A stretch of DNA of 64,000 bases. Source: an uncultured Clostridia bacterium. GTDB lineage: Bacteria; Bacillota; Clostridia; Oscillospirales; Feifaniaceae. Below are positions 27,561 through 35,599 of the stretch, one piece after another; the stretch's first letter is position 1, and each line of letters starts with the position of its first letter. The translations under genes were made by a program, and so were the position numbers. The notes under the pieces were generated by a model. The model did no database searches and was not told the DNA's origin. It was given only the letters and a program-made list of their open reading frames with translations. Location of the stretch: positions 1 to 64,000 of the forward strand of contig CALWCA010000011.1 of assembly GCA_944376235.1 (NCBI GenBank), read 5' to 3'.

Positions 27561-27602
27561 AAAAGAAAAGAGAAAGGGGTGCTGCTTTGCGCCCCTTTCT
27601 CT
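27561..27602 (-). terminator. Terminator of rpsI
   Basis: An 11-bp stem AGAGAAAGGGG/CCCCTTTCTCT (27602-27592 with 27579-27569) followed on the minus strand by TTTCTTTT. It ends the rplM-rpsI transcript. Confidence 0.85.
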
Positions 27603-27669
27603 CAAAAAACATAAATGGTGAAATCCTGCGGTGTGCCAGGGGCATATTCGGGCAGCGTCTTGCGCGGCG

Positions 27670-28068
27670 TTATCTCTTGGAGAACTGGGGCGCGCGGCGG
27701 GCAGCCTTGAGGCCGTACTTCTTTCTTTCCTTCATGCGGGGGTCACGGGTGAGGAAGCCGGCCGCCTTGAGGATGGGACGGTATTCGTCGCTGACCTGCA
27801 GCAGGGCGCGGGACAGCCCGTGACGGATGGCGCCGGCCTGACCCGACACGCCGCCGCCGCCCACCTTGACAATGAGGTCGAATTTGCCCAGCGTCTCGGT
27901 GGCCTCCAGGGGCTGGCGCACAATGAGCTTGAGGGTCTCAAGGCCGAAATAATCGTCGATATCACGGCCGTTGATGGTGATTGCGCCGGTGCCGGGCAGG
28001 ATGCGCACGCGGGCGACAGAGCTCTTGCGGCGGCCGGTACCGTAGAAATAAGGCTTGGTATCGTACAT
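27670..28068 (-). CDS. rpsI: 30S ribosomal protein S9
   Basis: 132 residues. [20 protein letters not shown] at the start, [21 protein letters not shown] in the middle and the tRNA-contacting C-terminus PQFSKR are diagnostic. It follows rplM with one base between stop and start, the usual L13-S9 pair. Confidence 0.98.
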   Translation of the reverse strand: MYDTKPYFYGTGRRKSSVARVRILPGTGAITINGRDIDDYFGLETLKLIVRQPLEATETLGKFDLIVKVGGGGVSGQAGAIRHGLSRALLQVSDEYRPILKAAGFLTRDPRMKERKKYGLKAARRAPQFSKR

Positions 28069-28069
28069 C

Positions 28070-28507
28070 TTACTTCACTCCTCCTTCAATGACCTCGGGC
28101 TTTTGCGCGGCATGGGGATGCTCGGCGCCGACATAGACTTTCAGACGCTTGAGGCTGTTGCGGCCGATGCTGTTTTTGGGCAGCATGCCCTTGACGGCCA
28201 GCATGACGGCCTGCTGCGGACGCTTGCTCATGAGGGTCTTGTACTGAACCTCCTTGAGGCCGCCCACATAGCCGGAGTGGGTGCGGTAATACTTTTGGGT
28301 GAGCTTGTTGCCGGTCAGCACGACCTTGTCGGCATTGACGACGATGACGAAATCGCCGCAGTCGACATGGGGCGTATAGTCGACCTTGTGCTTGCCGTTC
28401 AGGATGGCGGCAACGTCGGCAGCGAGACGGCCCAGGGATTTGCCCTGCGCGTCGACGACATACCACTTGCGCTCAACAGTGGCGGCATTGGCCATAAACG
28501 TGGACAT
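28070..28507 (-). CDS. rplM: 50S ribosomal protein L13
   Basis: 145 residues. [32 protein letters not shown] and the [18 protein letters not shown] segment identify L13. ATG 28507 is 10 bp from GGAGG. The gene has a long structured leader (28535-28636) and a consensus promoter, consistent with autogenous control as known for L13 leaders in other Firmicutes. Confidence 0.97.
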   Translation of the reverse strand: MSTFMANAATVERKWYVVDAQGKSLGRLAADVAAILNGKHKVDYTPHVDCGDFVIVVNADKVVLTGNKLTQKYYRTHSGYVGGLKEVQYKTLMSKRPQQAVMLAVKGMLPKNSIGRNSLKRLKVYVGAEHPHAAQKPEVIEGGVK

Positions 28508-28534
28508 GAGAGTGTTTCCTCCTTATATCATGGT

Positions 28535-28636
28535 CACGAAAGACGAGTCCACAGCCAAACCACCGTCAAATCCGCGAAGCGGGCCGTACTTGGATGGCGA
28601 TGTCGGAGCCTTGGCTATGGACTTGGCTTTTTCGTG
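28535..28636 (-). ncRNA. Candidate L13 leader (autoregulatory mRNA structure)
   Basis: In the rplM 5' UTR, 28622-28611 pairs with 28558-28547 (GTCCA-AGCCAA type, one mismatch in 12), with an outer pairing of CACGAAAAA and CTTTCGTG (28636-28627 with 28542-28535). Rfam describes an L13 leader in low-GC Gram-positives; whether this is the same fold needs a covariance-model search. Confidence 0.5.
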
Positions 28637-28681
28637 CCGGCTGCCGCAGGGCGCAGCGAACCCCTAAAATGCGGCTTTTTT

Positions 28682-28710
28682 ATTATATCGGGCTCGAGGG
28701 AAGTTGTCAA
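28682..28710 (-). promoter_or_regulatory. Promoter of rplM-rpsI
   Basis: Minus strand TTGACA (28710-28705), exactly 17 bp, TATAAT (28687-28682): a perfect consensus promoter, as expected for ribosomal protein genes. Confidence 0.93.
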
Positions 28711-28782
28711 GGGAAAAATGCCGATTTTTCAAAATAGATCACCGAAGCTCCTGTTTTCTTTCGTTTTTGGGCTTTTCCGGCC

Positions 28783-28811
28783 TTGGCTGCCCTGCCTGGA
28801 TATGGTATACT
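28783..28811 (+). promoter_or_regulatory. Promoter of the TtcA-like gene
   Basis: TTGGCT (28783-28788), 17 bp, TATACT (28806-28811) with TGG just before (extended -10). Confidence 0.65.
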
Positions 28812-28849
28812 GAATCCCACTGATTGTTACAGGAATGGGAGGGCTTGCC

Positions 28850-29584
28850 TTGCGCCAGCTTCAAAGCCTGATGCGCCGCGCCGTTGCCGATTACGATATG
28901 ATTGCCCCGGGAGACCGCATCGCGGTGGGCCTGTCGGGAGGGAAGGACTCGCTGGCGCTGCTCGACGGCCTTGCGGCGCTGCGCCGCTATTACCCCGCGC
29001 CCTTTTCGCTTTGCGCCGTCACGCTGGACCTGGGCTTTGGGAAGGAGGCGGACTTTTCGGCCGTCGAGGCCTTTTGCGCAGCGCGCGGCGTGCCCTTTGT
29101 GCTGCGGCGTACGCAGATTGCCGAGATTGTCTTTGACGTCAGGAGGGAAAAAAACCCCTGCTCGCTGTGCGCCAAGATGCGGCGGGGGGCGCTGCACGGG
29201 CTGGCGGTGCAGCAGGGCTGCAACAAGCTGGCGCTGGGCCATCATTTTGACGACGCCGTGGAGACCCTGTTTCTCAATTTGTTTTACGAGGGCAGGCTGG
29301 GCTGCTTTTCCCCCGTCACCTGGCTTTCGAGGGCGCAGCTCACCACCATCCGCCCCATGATTTATGTGGAGGAGCGCGACATCCGGGCGCTGGTCAAAAG
29401 GGAGGGCTACCCCGTCTACCGCAACCCCTGCTGTGCCGACGGCAACACCAAGCGGCAGGAAATCAAGGAGCTTTTGGAGAGGCTCGAGCGGGAAAACCCC
29501 GGCCTGCGGCTGCGCGCTATGGGGGCGCTCCAGCGTGCCGGGCTGGACGGCTGGCACCAGCCGCAGCTTGGCAGGAAGGTGTAG
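28850..29584 (+). CDS. TtcA-like ATP-pyrophosphatase (tRNA 2-thiolation family)
   Basis: 244 residues from a TTG start 8 bp after GGGAGG; the ATG at 28835 overlaps that site and would add five residues absent from homologues. The PP-loop motif SGGKDS is at about 30-35. A CSLC pair (about 104-107) and a later Cys in RNPCCADGN are positioned like the three cysteines that bind the [4Fe-4S] cluster of TtcA. LGHHFDDAVETLFLN is typical. TtcA makes 2-thiocytidine at tRNA position 32; many Firmicutes have paralogues of unknown substrate, so the family, not the reaction, is certain. Confidence 0.85.
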   Translation: MRQLQSLMRRAVADYDMIAPGDRIAVGLSGGKDSLALLDGLAALRRYYPAPFSLCAVTLDLGFGKEADFSAVEAFCAARGVPFVLRRTQIAEIVFDVRREKNPCSLCAKMRRGALHGLAVQQGCNKLALGHHFDDAVETLFLNLFYEGRLGCFSPVTWLSRAQLTTIRPMIYVEERDIRALVKREGYPVYRNPCCADGNTKRQEIKELLERLERENPGLRLRAMGALQRAGLDGWHQPQLGRKV

Positions 29585-29665
29585 CCTTGAGCGGGCTTTT
29601 CTGCCGCAGGAAAGAAGGAAAAGGGCGCAGGGAAGATGGATACAGGAAGGAGCGGTGCAAAAGGG

Positions 29666-30463
29666 ATGACAAAGCAGGAGGTGCTGCACCTGGCCATGCG
29701 CCAGTCGGCCGCAGACTGTGGCTGTTCGGTGCGGGATTTTGAAGCGCAGGGCCCCGTGGTGGTGCTCTCTGGGAAGCATGGGGACGTCAGGGCCGATTTG
29801 GAGCCCCCCTTTGACTGCCGGATGGTATCCTACGGCAACAATGTGGTGGCCTGCGTGAGGCAGGAGCTGCGGGAGCCGGTGCGGCGGTATCTGCATCGGT
29901 TTGAAGCGGCGCACTGCTTCGAGCCGCCCAATCTGCATGTGCTGGAGCATACGCTGCGGCAGCACGGGCTTGCGGTTTGCTTTGTGGGCGAGTATTTCCT
30001 GCCCGACCCGTCGAGGCTGGAGGCCCTTGCCTGCTCCGATGAGCTTCGCCTGCTCTTGCCGCCGGATTTTTCCGGGCTCTATGGGGATGCGCGGTGGGGC
30101 AACGCCCTGTGCGAAACGAGACGGCAGATGGACATGCTGGCGGTGGGAGCCTACCGGGAGGACGTGCTGGTGGGATTGGCCGGAGCCTCTGCCGACGGGG
30201 CAACGCTGTGGCAAATCGGCGTGGACGTGCTGCCCGCCTTTCGGCGGCAGGGAATTGCGGCCGCACTGACCGCACGTCTGGCCAGGGAGATTTTGAGCCT
30301 TGGCAAACTCCCCTTTTACGGCGCCGCATGGTCCAACCTGCCATCGGTGCGAAATGCGCTGCGCTGCGGCTTTTTTCCCGCGTGGGTGGAGCTGACCGGG
30401 GGGCCTGTGGAATTTGTGAACGCCTGCAACGGCCAAAGGCGGCCTGCCGGCTGCGGCGGCTGA
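29666..30463 (+). CDS. GNAT family N-acetyltransferase
   Basis: 265 residues from ATG 29666; an ATG 10 codons earlier is possible and the ribosome site does not decide. The N-terminal half (about 1-130) is a domain seen in some GNATs without known role (KQEVLHLAMRQSAADCGCSV). The C-terminal half is the acetyl-CoA fold: LVGLAGAS, IGVDVLPAFRRQGIAAALTA (the Q/RxxGxG/A motif) and the late NLPSVRNALRCGF strand-helix. The acceptor is unknown. It lies 81 bp after the TtcA-like gene and may be cotranscribed. Confidence 0.85.
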   Translation: MTKQEVLHLAMRQSAADCGCSVRDFEAQGPVVVLSGKHGDVRADLEPPFDCRMVSYGNNVVACVRQELREPVRRYLHRFEAAHCFEPPNLHVLEHTLRQHGLAVCFVGEYFLPDPSRLEALACSDELRLLLPPDFSGLYGDARWGNALCETRRQMDMLAVGAYREDVLVGLAGASADGATLWQIGVDVLPAFRRQGIAAALTARLAREILSLGKLPFYGAAWSNLPSVRNALRCGFFPAWVELTGGPVEFVNACNGQRRPAGCGG

Positions 30464-30484
30464 GGGGGCTTTGACCGGCAGTTG

Positions 30485-30514
30485 TTGCAATGGGGGCCGG
30501 GTCTGTGATATGAT
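30485..30514 (+). promoter_or_regulatory. Promoter of the coiled-coil membrane protein gene
   Basis: TTGCAA (30485-30490), 18 bp, TATGAT (30509-30514). Confidence 0.55.
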
Positions 30515-30600
30515 AGCGGACAAGGGCTCTGCGCACCGGCTGACCGGGGGCGCGCTGAAAAAATGACGGCAAACAAGCCGCACAAAGGAGTTTTTCAGAC

Positions 30601-31116
30601 ATGTCGGGGAACAAAAAGAAATTTCAGCTTCGCTGGATTGTGGGGCTGCTGCTGGTGGCGGCCTTCGAATTTTACACCTGGCGCAACGGCAGGTCGGTAG
30701 ACGATTACGGAAATGTGGGCCCGCTCGACGCGGTCAGCATGCTCATGATGCTGGTGGCGAGCAGCGTTGTGGTGTTCGGCATCATTTTTCTGGTCACGAC
30801 CATTCAGAAGGCGCTGGCCGATAAGCGCCGGGAGGAGGCCGAGCTGGCCGCCGCGGCGCAGGCGCTCGAGGAGGTCGAGCAGACGCTCGAAGAGCTCGAG
30901 CAGGCGGTTGAGCAGGGAATCGGAGCGGGAGAGCTTCGCGAGAGAATCGACGAGGCCCAGGAGGCTGTCGACGAGGCCCAGGAGGCTGTGGAAGACGCGC
31001 AGGACGTTGTTGGAGAGGCTCTCGAGCAGCTTGAGCGGCTTGTCCCCGGCGACGACGACGAGGACGAAGAAGACGACGAGCAAGACAAGGACGACGACAG
31101 GGAGCCGCAGCGATAG
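30601..31116 (+). CDS. Membrane protein with coiled coil and acidic tail, function unknown
   Basis: 171 residues, not recognised. Two membrane helices (WIVGLLLVAAFEFYTW and MLMMLVASSVVVFGIIFLV) are followed by a long cytoplasmic coiled coil of Glu/Ala/Gln (about 72-145) with an internal repeat (IDEAQEAVDEAQEAVEDAQ) and a very acidic C-terminus (DDDEDEEDDEQDKDDD). A small membrane-anchored scaffold or spacer is one possibility. RBS AAAGGAG. Confidence 0.75.
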   Translation: MSGNKKKFQLRWIVGLLLVAAFEFYTWRNGRSVDDYGNVGPLDAVSMLMMLVASSVVVFGIIFLVTTIQKALADKRREEAELAAAAQALEEVEQTLEELEQAVEQGIGAGELRERIDEAQEAVDEAQEAVEDAQDVVGEALEQLERLVPGDDDEDEEDDEQDKDDDREPQR

Positions 31117-31140
31117 GGCCTGTCTCCCGGCGGGGGCGCA

Positions 31141-31332
31141 GTGCTGGGGCAAAAAACCCTGTGCGGCGTTCTGCGCCCCGGCGCGTTTTGCAGCAGGGGT
31201 GTTTTTTCGCTGCTGCGGGCCTTCCCCGGGAGAGTCTGGGGCAAGGCGGCCGGTTTTCTCAAAAAGCCCTTGAAGGGGCTTTGGGCGATCTTCAAAAAGG
31301 GCCATAGCGGCAGCCGGCATTTCAAAAAATGA
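31141..31332 (+). CDS. Possible small basic peptide
   Basis: A GTG-start frame of 63 codons after a GGCGGGGG run. The product is strongly cationic with an amphipathic end (FLKKPLKGLWAIFKKG). It lies 24 bp past the coiled-coil gene whose acidic tail is the opposite in charge. No family is recognised and GC-rich DNA often has such open frames, so this is weak. Confidence 0.25.
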   Translation: MLGQKTLCGVLRPGAFCSRGVFSLLRAFPGRVWGKAAGFLKKPLKGLWAIFKKGHSGSRHFKK

Positions 31333-31345
31333 AGGCAAATCAAAT

Positions 31346-31382
31346 TAAAAACAGGCAGGGCGGGTGATCCCGTCCTGCCTGT
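31346..31382 (-). terminator. Terminator of the zinc-ribbon/PriA-like gene
   Basis: Minus strand stem AACAGGCAGGACGG/CCGCCCTGCCTGTT (one wobble) followed by TTTTAATTTG. It stands about 125 bp after the gene at 31506. Confidence 0.7.
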
Positions 31383-31505
31383 TGTGCAATATGGGGCGCC
31401 GGGCGCCGCGTCAGGGCGCAGGGCGGTTTTGTGCGGGGGGGTGCGCCGACTTAGGGGGCCGCAAGAGAGTTTCCCTGTTTTGGTGCGGCACCGGGACGGG
31501 GAGGA

Positions 31506-32972
31506 TCACACGGCCCCTTCTTCAGACGGCTCGGGCGCTTCCGTGATGCGCAGCAGCGTTTTTGTCTGTTCCGGCGGCCAGGGGGCCGTCTGACGGGTGC
31601 AGTCGGTGACCGAGAGCACCTGCCCGCGCCGGGGCTGATTGCCTTTGCCGAAAGGGACCTCGACCCAGTCGCCCGCCTTCGGGGACAGCTCCCCGGCCAG
31701 GTAGGCGTAGCTTTTGGCAAGGCCCGGCAGTTGAACCGTGCAGTAGCGAAAGGCCGTCCCGTCGTCGGATGGGGCGCCTGCGCCCGGCGGGCACGCGTCG
31801 GCCGGGCGGCGCGGCGCGGGACGGCCGGCCTCGGGCGAGAGAGCCAGCCTCAGGCGGTTCTCCCATGGGCTGGTGAGGCAGGGGTTTTCCAGGGCCAGCT
31901 CAAGACAGTGCTGCCCCAGCTCCGTTTGGCCAAACCTCTTGCAGATTTCCAGGAGGTGCCGTTGCAGGTTTTCCACACAGGCGCTTTGAAAAAGCAGCTT
32001 GGCAAAGGAGTCGTCCTGCAGCTCAAGGAAAAAGGCATCCGCCGTGTCGGACGTGAGGCCGTCGAGCGCGTCCAAATCCCGCAGCAGCATGCTTGCCGCC
32101 CGGGGATTGTCCTTCAGGCAGGGTGCGGCGGCCTCCAGCAGGGTGCGCCACATCAGGATCCCCTTGGGCAGGTCGCGGAACATCACGTCATCCAGGATGT
32201 CCTCCCAGCCTTGGTCGGCCAGCTCCTCAAGGGAGTAGCCGGCGATTTCCTCCGGGAACTCCGTCACAAGGAGATCCCGGCAGAGGTCCTCCTGATCGGG
32301 GAATTCTCCGCGCGCCAGCAGCCGCCTTGCCCGCGCCCTGTCGGGATACCGCACGATCTGTGTCTTCCAGTAGAGAAAAAATGTGTCAGCCAGCATGTTG
32401 CGGCGCCGCTGCAGGTCCTCCCCATCCTTTTCACTGAAATAGGCATAGGCGCAGGCCAGACTGTAAAAAAGCTCATCCAGCGCCTCCGGCACATGGCCGT
32501 AGTATTGCGCGGGCGTCAAAGAGAAGAGGAGCTGCAGCCAAAACATGCCGCAAAACGTCTTGGAGAGCTTTGCCTGCCGTGCGTACAGGAGACCCGGGGC
32601 CTTGGAGCCGACGGCCGGGTTGGTGAGACGATAGGTGCGGAGATCCCGCGTTTTTTTCAAAAAGGCCCGGAGCTCCAAGGCTTTCCGGGGGTCGGGAGGC
32701 TCGCCCCGGCGCCGGATGGCGGCGGAAACCTGGTAGAGCATCGCCTTGGCCAAAAGGGGGCGCATTACGGTGGCGCGGCGGGGGCACAATGCTGCCAGGC
32801 TGGCTTTCAGGCTGTTCCAGACATCGGAAAAGTCTACAAAAAAGAGAAAGGAGAGCTCGACGGTCCGGGGAGAATCCTCGGAAGAGTAGCAGCTTCCAAA
32901 GTCTCCGCAGTATCCGCATTCCCAAGAGGTACCGTGCCGCATCACGGGACTTCCGCAGTTTGGACAGTACAT
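31506..32972 (-). CDS. Zinc-ribbon protein with PriA 3'BD-like C-terminal domain, function unknown
   Basis: 488 residues, cytoplasmic, start after AAAGGAGG. The N-terminus has CPNC and CGYC (Cys 3, 6, 19, 22), a zinc ribbon. A helical middle (about 45-390) has no recognised family and is rich in Leu and Trp. The last 75 residues (VQLPGLAKSYAYLAGEL, then GDWVEVPFGKGNQPRRGQVL) resemble the N-terminal 3'-end-binding domain of primosomal helicase PriA (its xDYxVP...GxxVxVPFG pattern). The similarity is by eye. The helicase part of PriA is absent, so this could bind nucleic acid ends or use the fold for another purpose. Confidence 0.75.
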   Translation of the reverse strand: MYCPNCGSPVMRHGTSWECGYCGDFGSCYSSEDSPRTVELSFLFFVDFSDVWNSLKASLAALCPRRATVMRPLLAKAMLYQVSAAIRRRGEPPDPRKALELRAFLKKTRDLRTYRLTNPAVGSKAPGLLYARQAKLSKTFCGMFWLQLLFSLTPAQYYGHVPEALDELFYSLACAYAYFSEKDGEDLQRRRNMLADTFFLYWKTQIVRYPDRARARRLLARGEFPDQEDLCRDLLVTEFPEEIAGYSLEELADQGWEDILDDVMFRDLPKGILMWRTLLEAAAPCLKDNPRAASMLLRDLDALDGLTSDTADAFFLELQDDSFAKLLFQSACVENLQRHLLEICKRFGQTELGQHCLELALENPCLTSPWENRLRLALSPEAGRPAPRRPADACPPGAGAPSDDGTAFRYCTVQLPGLAKSYAYLAGELSPKAGDWVEVPFGKGNQPRRGQVLSVTDCTRQTAPWPPEQTKTLLRITEAPEPSEEGAV

Positions 32973-33376
32973 GAAGTTTCCTCCTTTCCGGATTTTTGCC
33001 TTTTTCTCAGTTTAACAAAATCCCCGGCAAGGGGCAAGCAAAAAGAAGATGCGCGCCGCCCTTTTTGCCGCTTGCCGGGCGCGGGACGCCGCAGGCCAAG
33101 GCCCGGGGCATTGGGAGGGAACTGCGCCGGCAGCGCGGGGGCAATCGGCAGCCCGGGCAGGAAAAGACAAAGAAGAGGCGCAGAAAACCGAAACGCAGGC
33201 GCCCTGCTCCGGACAAAAGAAGGCCGCAAACCCGCGCCGGCGGCGGGCTTGCCGCGCAGGGCGGCGGAGCGGGCAAAAAAGCGGCCGGAATCTAATTTTG
33301 ATTGAAATATGGCAGGTTTCGTGCAAAATGACGAAAGCCGCAGGGAAAATTTCGTGTTTTTTGGAATGTTGTCCTC
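32973..33376. other. No gene seen
   Basis: Between the divergent 31506-32972 gene and the promoter at 33377. Only the ribosome site of the minus-strand gene (32980-32990) and GC-rich or purine-rich DNA are visible. No convincing promoter for the minus-strand gene was found. Confidence 0.5.
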
Positions 33377-33406
33377 TTGACAGCCTGCCCCGGAAGCGGG
33401 TAGAAT
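33377..33406 (+). promoter_or_regulatory. Promoter of the 33510 gene
   Basis: TTGACA (33377-33382), 18 bp, TAGAAT (33401-33406). The roughly 95-nt leader contains a small hairpin GGGTG/CACCC near 33430-33445. Confidence 0.7.
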
Positions 33407-33509
33407 AACACCAATCCCAGCAGGGCAAGGGTGTTGAAGCACCCTGCATCGTCCCGGCAGGGATTTGACAGAAATTCCGCAAATTCCAAAGGAAAAGGAG
33501 GCCTGTGTC

Positions 33510-33809
33510 ATGACTGCAGCAACCGCGACAGCTCAATTCACCTGTACACAGGCCAAGTGCGCGTATGCGTCCAAATGCGATGCAGCGTCTTTTGGCATGT
33601 CTTCCTTTTCTTCGTTTGTCAATCTAATGATGGGAGATACCGCGCTTGCGGTATCTCTTTTTGTTTTGATTGCCTGGATTGCCTGCGTTATTTTTGTCGC
33701 TGTACCCGTAGCGATGATGATTTTGGCAAGCGCCATCGCGATTATTCTGGGGCTTCGGGGCCCCGATTCAGCCAAACGGCGAACACAAGCCATGCCGAAA
33801 CTCCCGTGA
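33510..33809 (+). CDS. Small membrane protein with N-terminal cysteines
   Basis: 99 residues; ATG 33510 lies 8 bp after AAAAGGAGG. The N-terminus contains CTQAKCAYASKC, three cysteines with 4- and 5-residue gaps. Two hydrophobic segments (ALAVSLFVLIAWIACVIFVA and VAMMILASAIAIILGL) follow and a short basic tail. No family is recognised. A strong terminator-like hairpin (33634-33662) lies inside the coding region, which is odd and could truncate the mRNA. Confidence 0.65.
   Translation: MTAATATAQFTCTQAKCAYASKCDAASFGMSSFSSFVNLMMGDTALAVSLFVLIAWIACVIFVAVPVAMMILASAIAIILGLRGPDSAKRRTQAMPKLP
33634..33662 (+). terminator. Terminator-like hairpin inside a gene
   Basis: A 10-bp perfect stem GAGATACCGC/GCGGTATCTC (33634-33643 with 33648-33657), tetraloop GCTT, followed by T5 and GTTTTG. 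By sequence this is a textbook intrinsic terminator, yet it lies in the middle of the 33510-33809 frame. Confidence 0.6.
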
Positions 33810-33823
33810 AAAAGGGATTTTTG

Positions 33824-33863
33824 CAGCGGCCTCGCTCGTTTGGCGGGGCCGCTGTTTTGTTTT
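33824..33863 (+). terminator. Terminator after the 33510 gene
   Basis: A 12-bp stem (33824-33835 with 33843-33854, one wobble) followed by TTTTGTTTT. Confidence 0.85.
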
Positions 33864-33984
33864 GCAGGGCGGGCCGCCAAACCGGAGCATTTGACCTTGT
33901 TTCCCCGCCGGCGGAGCCGGCTATCATAAAGAAAGACACAAAAAACGGGGGGAAATCCCCCAGAAAAAAAGGAGAGAAAAACCC

Positions 33985-35235
33985 ATGAAAAAGTTTCTTT
34001 GCATCCTGATGGCTCTCTTCATGCTGATGGGCGTTGCCGCCTGCAACAGCACCGAAGAGAACAACGGGGAAGAGAACAACGGCGAAGTCAATGGCGAGAC
34101 CAATGGCGAAACCACCGGCGAGACCATCAAGATCGGCCTCAACTACGAGCTGTCGGGCGGCACGGCTACCTATGGACAGAGCTCGGTTGACGGCATCGAG
34201 CTGGCCGTCAAGGAAATCAACGAGGCCGGCGGCGTGAACGGCAAGCAGGTTGAGCTTGTCAAGTACGACAACAAGTCCGACGCTTCCGAGGCCTTCACCC
34301 TGGCCACCAAGCTCATGACCAGCGACGGCGTCGTGGCCGTGCTTGGACCGGCCACCACCGGCAACTTCAAGGCCGTTATCCCGGTTGCCGAGCAGAACAA
34401 GATTCCGGTTGCCTCCGGCTCCGCCACCGGCGACGATGTCACCGTTGAGTTCAACGAGGACGGCGAAGTCGAGTACGACGAGAACGGCAAGCCCACCACC
34501 CTCAAGGAATATGCCTTCCGCATCTGCTTTAACGATTCCTTCCAGGGAACCGCCATGGCCAAGTTTGCGGCCAACAACCTCAACGCCACCAAGGCCGTCG
34601 TGATTGCCGACAACTCCAGCGACTACGGCAAGGGCCTGGCCAAGGCGTTTATCGAGACCTTCACCGAGGGCGGCGGCACCATCGTGTCCGAGGAGTCCTA
34701 CGTTGCCAAGGATACCGACTTCAGCGCCACCATCACCAAGCTGACCGGTATGGATTTCGACGTCATCTTCATCCCCGGCTACTATGAGGAAGTCGGCCTG
34801 ATCATCAAGACCGCCCGTGCCCAGGGTATCGACTGCCCCATCCTGGGAGCCGACGGTTTTGACTCCCCCGAGCTCATCAACCTGGCTGGTGCCGACGCGC
34901 TCAACAACGTTTACTTCTGCAACCACTACTCCTCTCTGAGCGAGGATCCCACCGTCACCTCCTTCATCGAGGCCTTCAAGGCGGAGTACGATGCTGAGCC
35001 CGATGCCTTCAACGCGCTGGGCTACGACCTTGCCAAGTTCGTGTGCGACGCCATCGGCCGTGCCGACGAGCTGACCGGCGAGGCGGTCAAGACCGCTCTG
35101 GAGAACACCGAGAACTTCACCGGCGTCACCGGCAGCTTCACCATCGACGAGTGCCACAACCCCGTCAAGTCCCTGGTTGTCATCAGCCTGGAGAACGGCG
35201 TGCAGGCCAGCGCCACCAACGTGTCGCTCGACTAA
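33985..35235 (+). CDS. livK: Branched-chain amino acid ABC transporter, substrate-binding lipoprotein
   Basis: 416 residues, type I periplasmic-binding fold (Leu/Ile/Val-binding). The lipobox is MGVAAC (Cys 20), followed by an Asn/Glu/Gly-rich tether (about 21-45) of repeats of NGE. The ligand domain starts IKIGLNYELSGGTATYGQSS and includes VVAVLGPATTGN, FRICFNDSFQGTAMAKF and GADGFDSPELI. First gene of the liv cluster. It is separated from livH by 364 bp with two strong hairpins, which would keep this high-copy receptor more abundant than the permease. Confidence 0.95.
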   Translation: MKKFLCILMALFMLMGVAACNSTEENNGEENNGEVNGETNGETTGETIKIGLNYELSGGTATYGQSSVDGIELAVKEINEAGGVNGKQVELVKYDNKSDASEAFTLATKLMTSDGVVAVLGPATTGNFKAVIPVAEQNKIPVASGSATGDDVTVEFNEDGEVEYDENGKPTTLKEYAFRICFNDSFQGTAMAKFAANNLNATKAVVIADNSSDYGKGLAKAFIETFTEGGGTIVSEESYVAKDTDFSATITKLTGMDFDVIFIPGYYEEVGLIIKTARAQGIDCPILGADGFDSPELINLAGADALNNVYFCNHYSSLSEDPTVTSFIEAFKAEYDAEPDAFNALGYDLAKFVCDAIGRADELTGEAVKTALENTENFTGVTGSFTIDECHNPVKSLVVISLENGVQASATNVSLD

Positions 35236-35301
35236 GTCGCTTTTCTGCCCAAAAGCAGGCGACGCTGTCTGAAAACGGTTGACCTGTCCGGTAAGGGACA
35301 G

Positions 35302-35413
35302 CCCCGCAGGGATGCAGCAGACGCTGCATCCCTGCGGGGCACAGCCTGTTCCCACGGGGCACGGGAAAGGGCGCAAAAGAGGATGCTTTTGCAGCACTTG
35401 CGCCTTTTCCCGT
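35302..35413 (+). repeat. Two strong hairpins between livK and livH
   Basis: (1) 35302-35318 pairs with 35323-35339: 17 bp perfect, loop AGAC. (2) 35361-35376 pairs with 35398-35413: 16 bp with one wobble, with an inner CAAAAG/CTTTTG pairing in its loop. Neither has a T tail. They probably stabilise the livK mRNA 3' end or limit read-through. Confidence 0.75.
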
Positions 35414-35599
35414 TTCCCGCAGGGAGAACTTTGTCAGACGCTCGGAAAAGGTCTGCCGGCTCCCCTGCTTGCCGGTCAGAAAAACGAAGGGCACATCTGG
35501 ACGGTGCCGGCCCCGCGCCTGCGCAAGGCGGGGCAGCCGCTTGCGGTGCCCCGGGGCCCGTGCGGGGCCCTGCAATCCTTTAAGAAAGGACGGATTATT

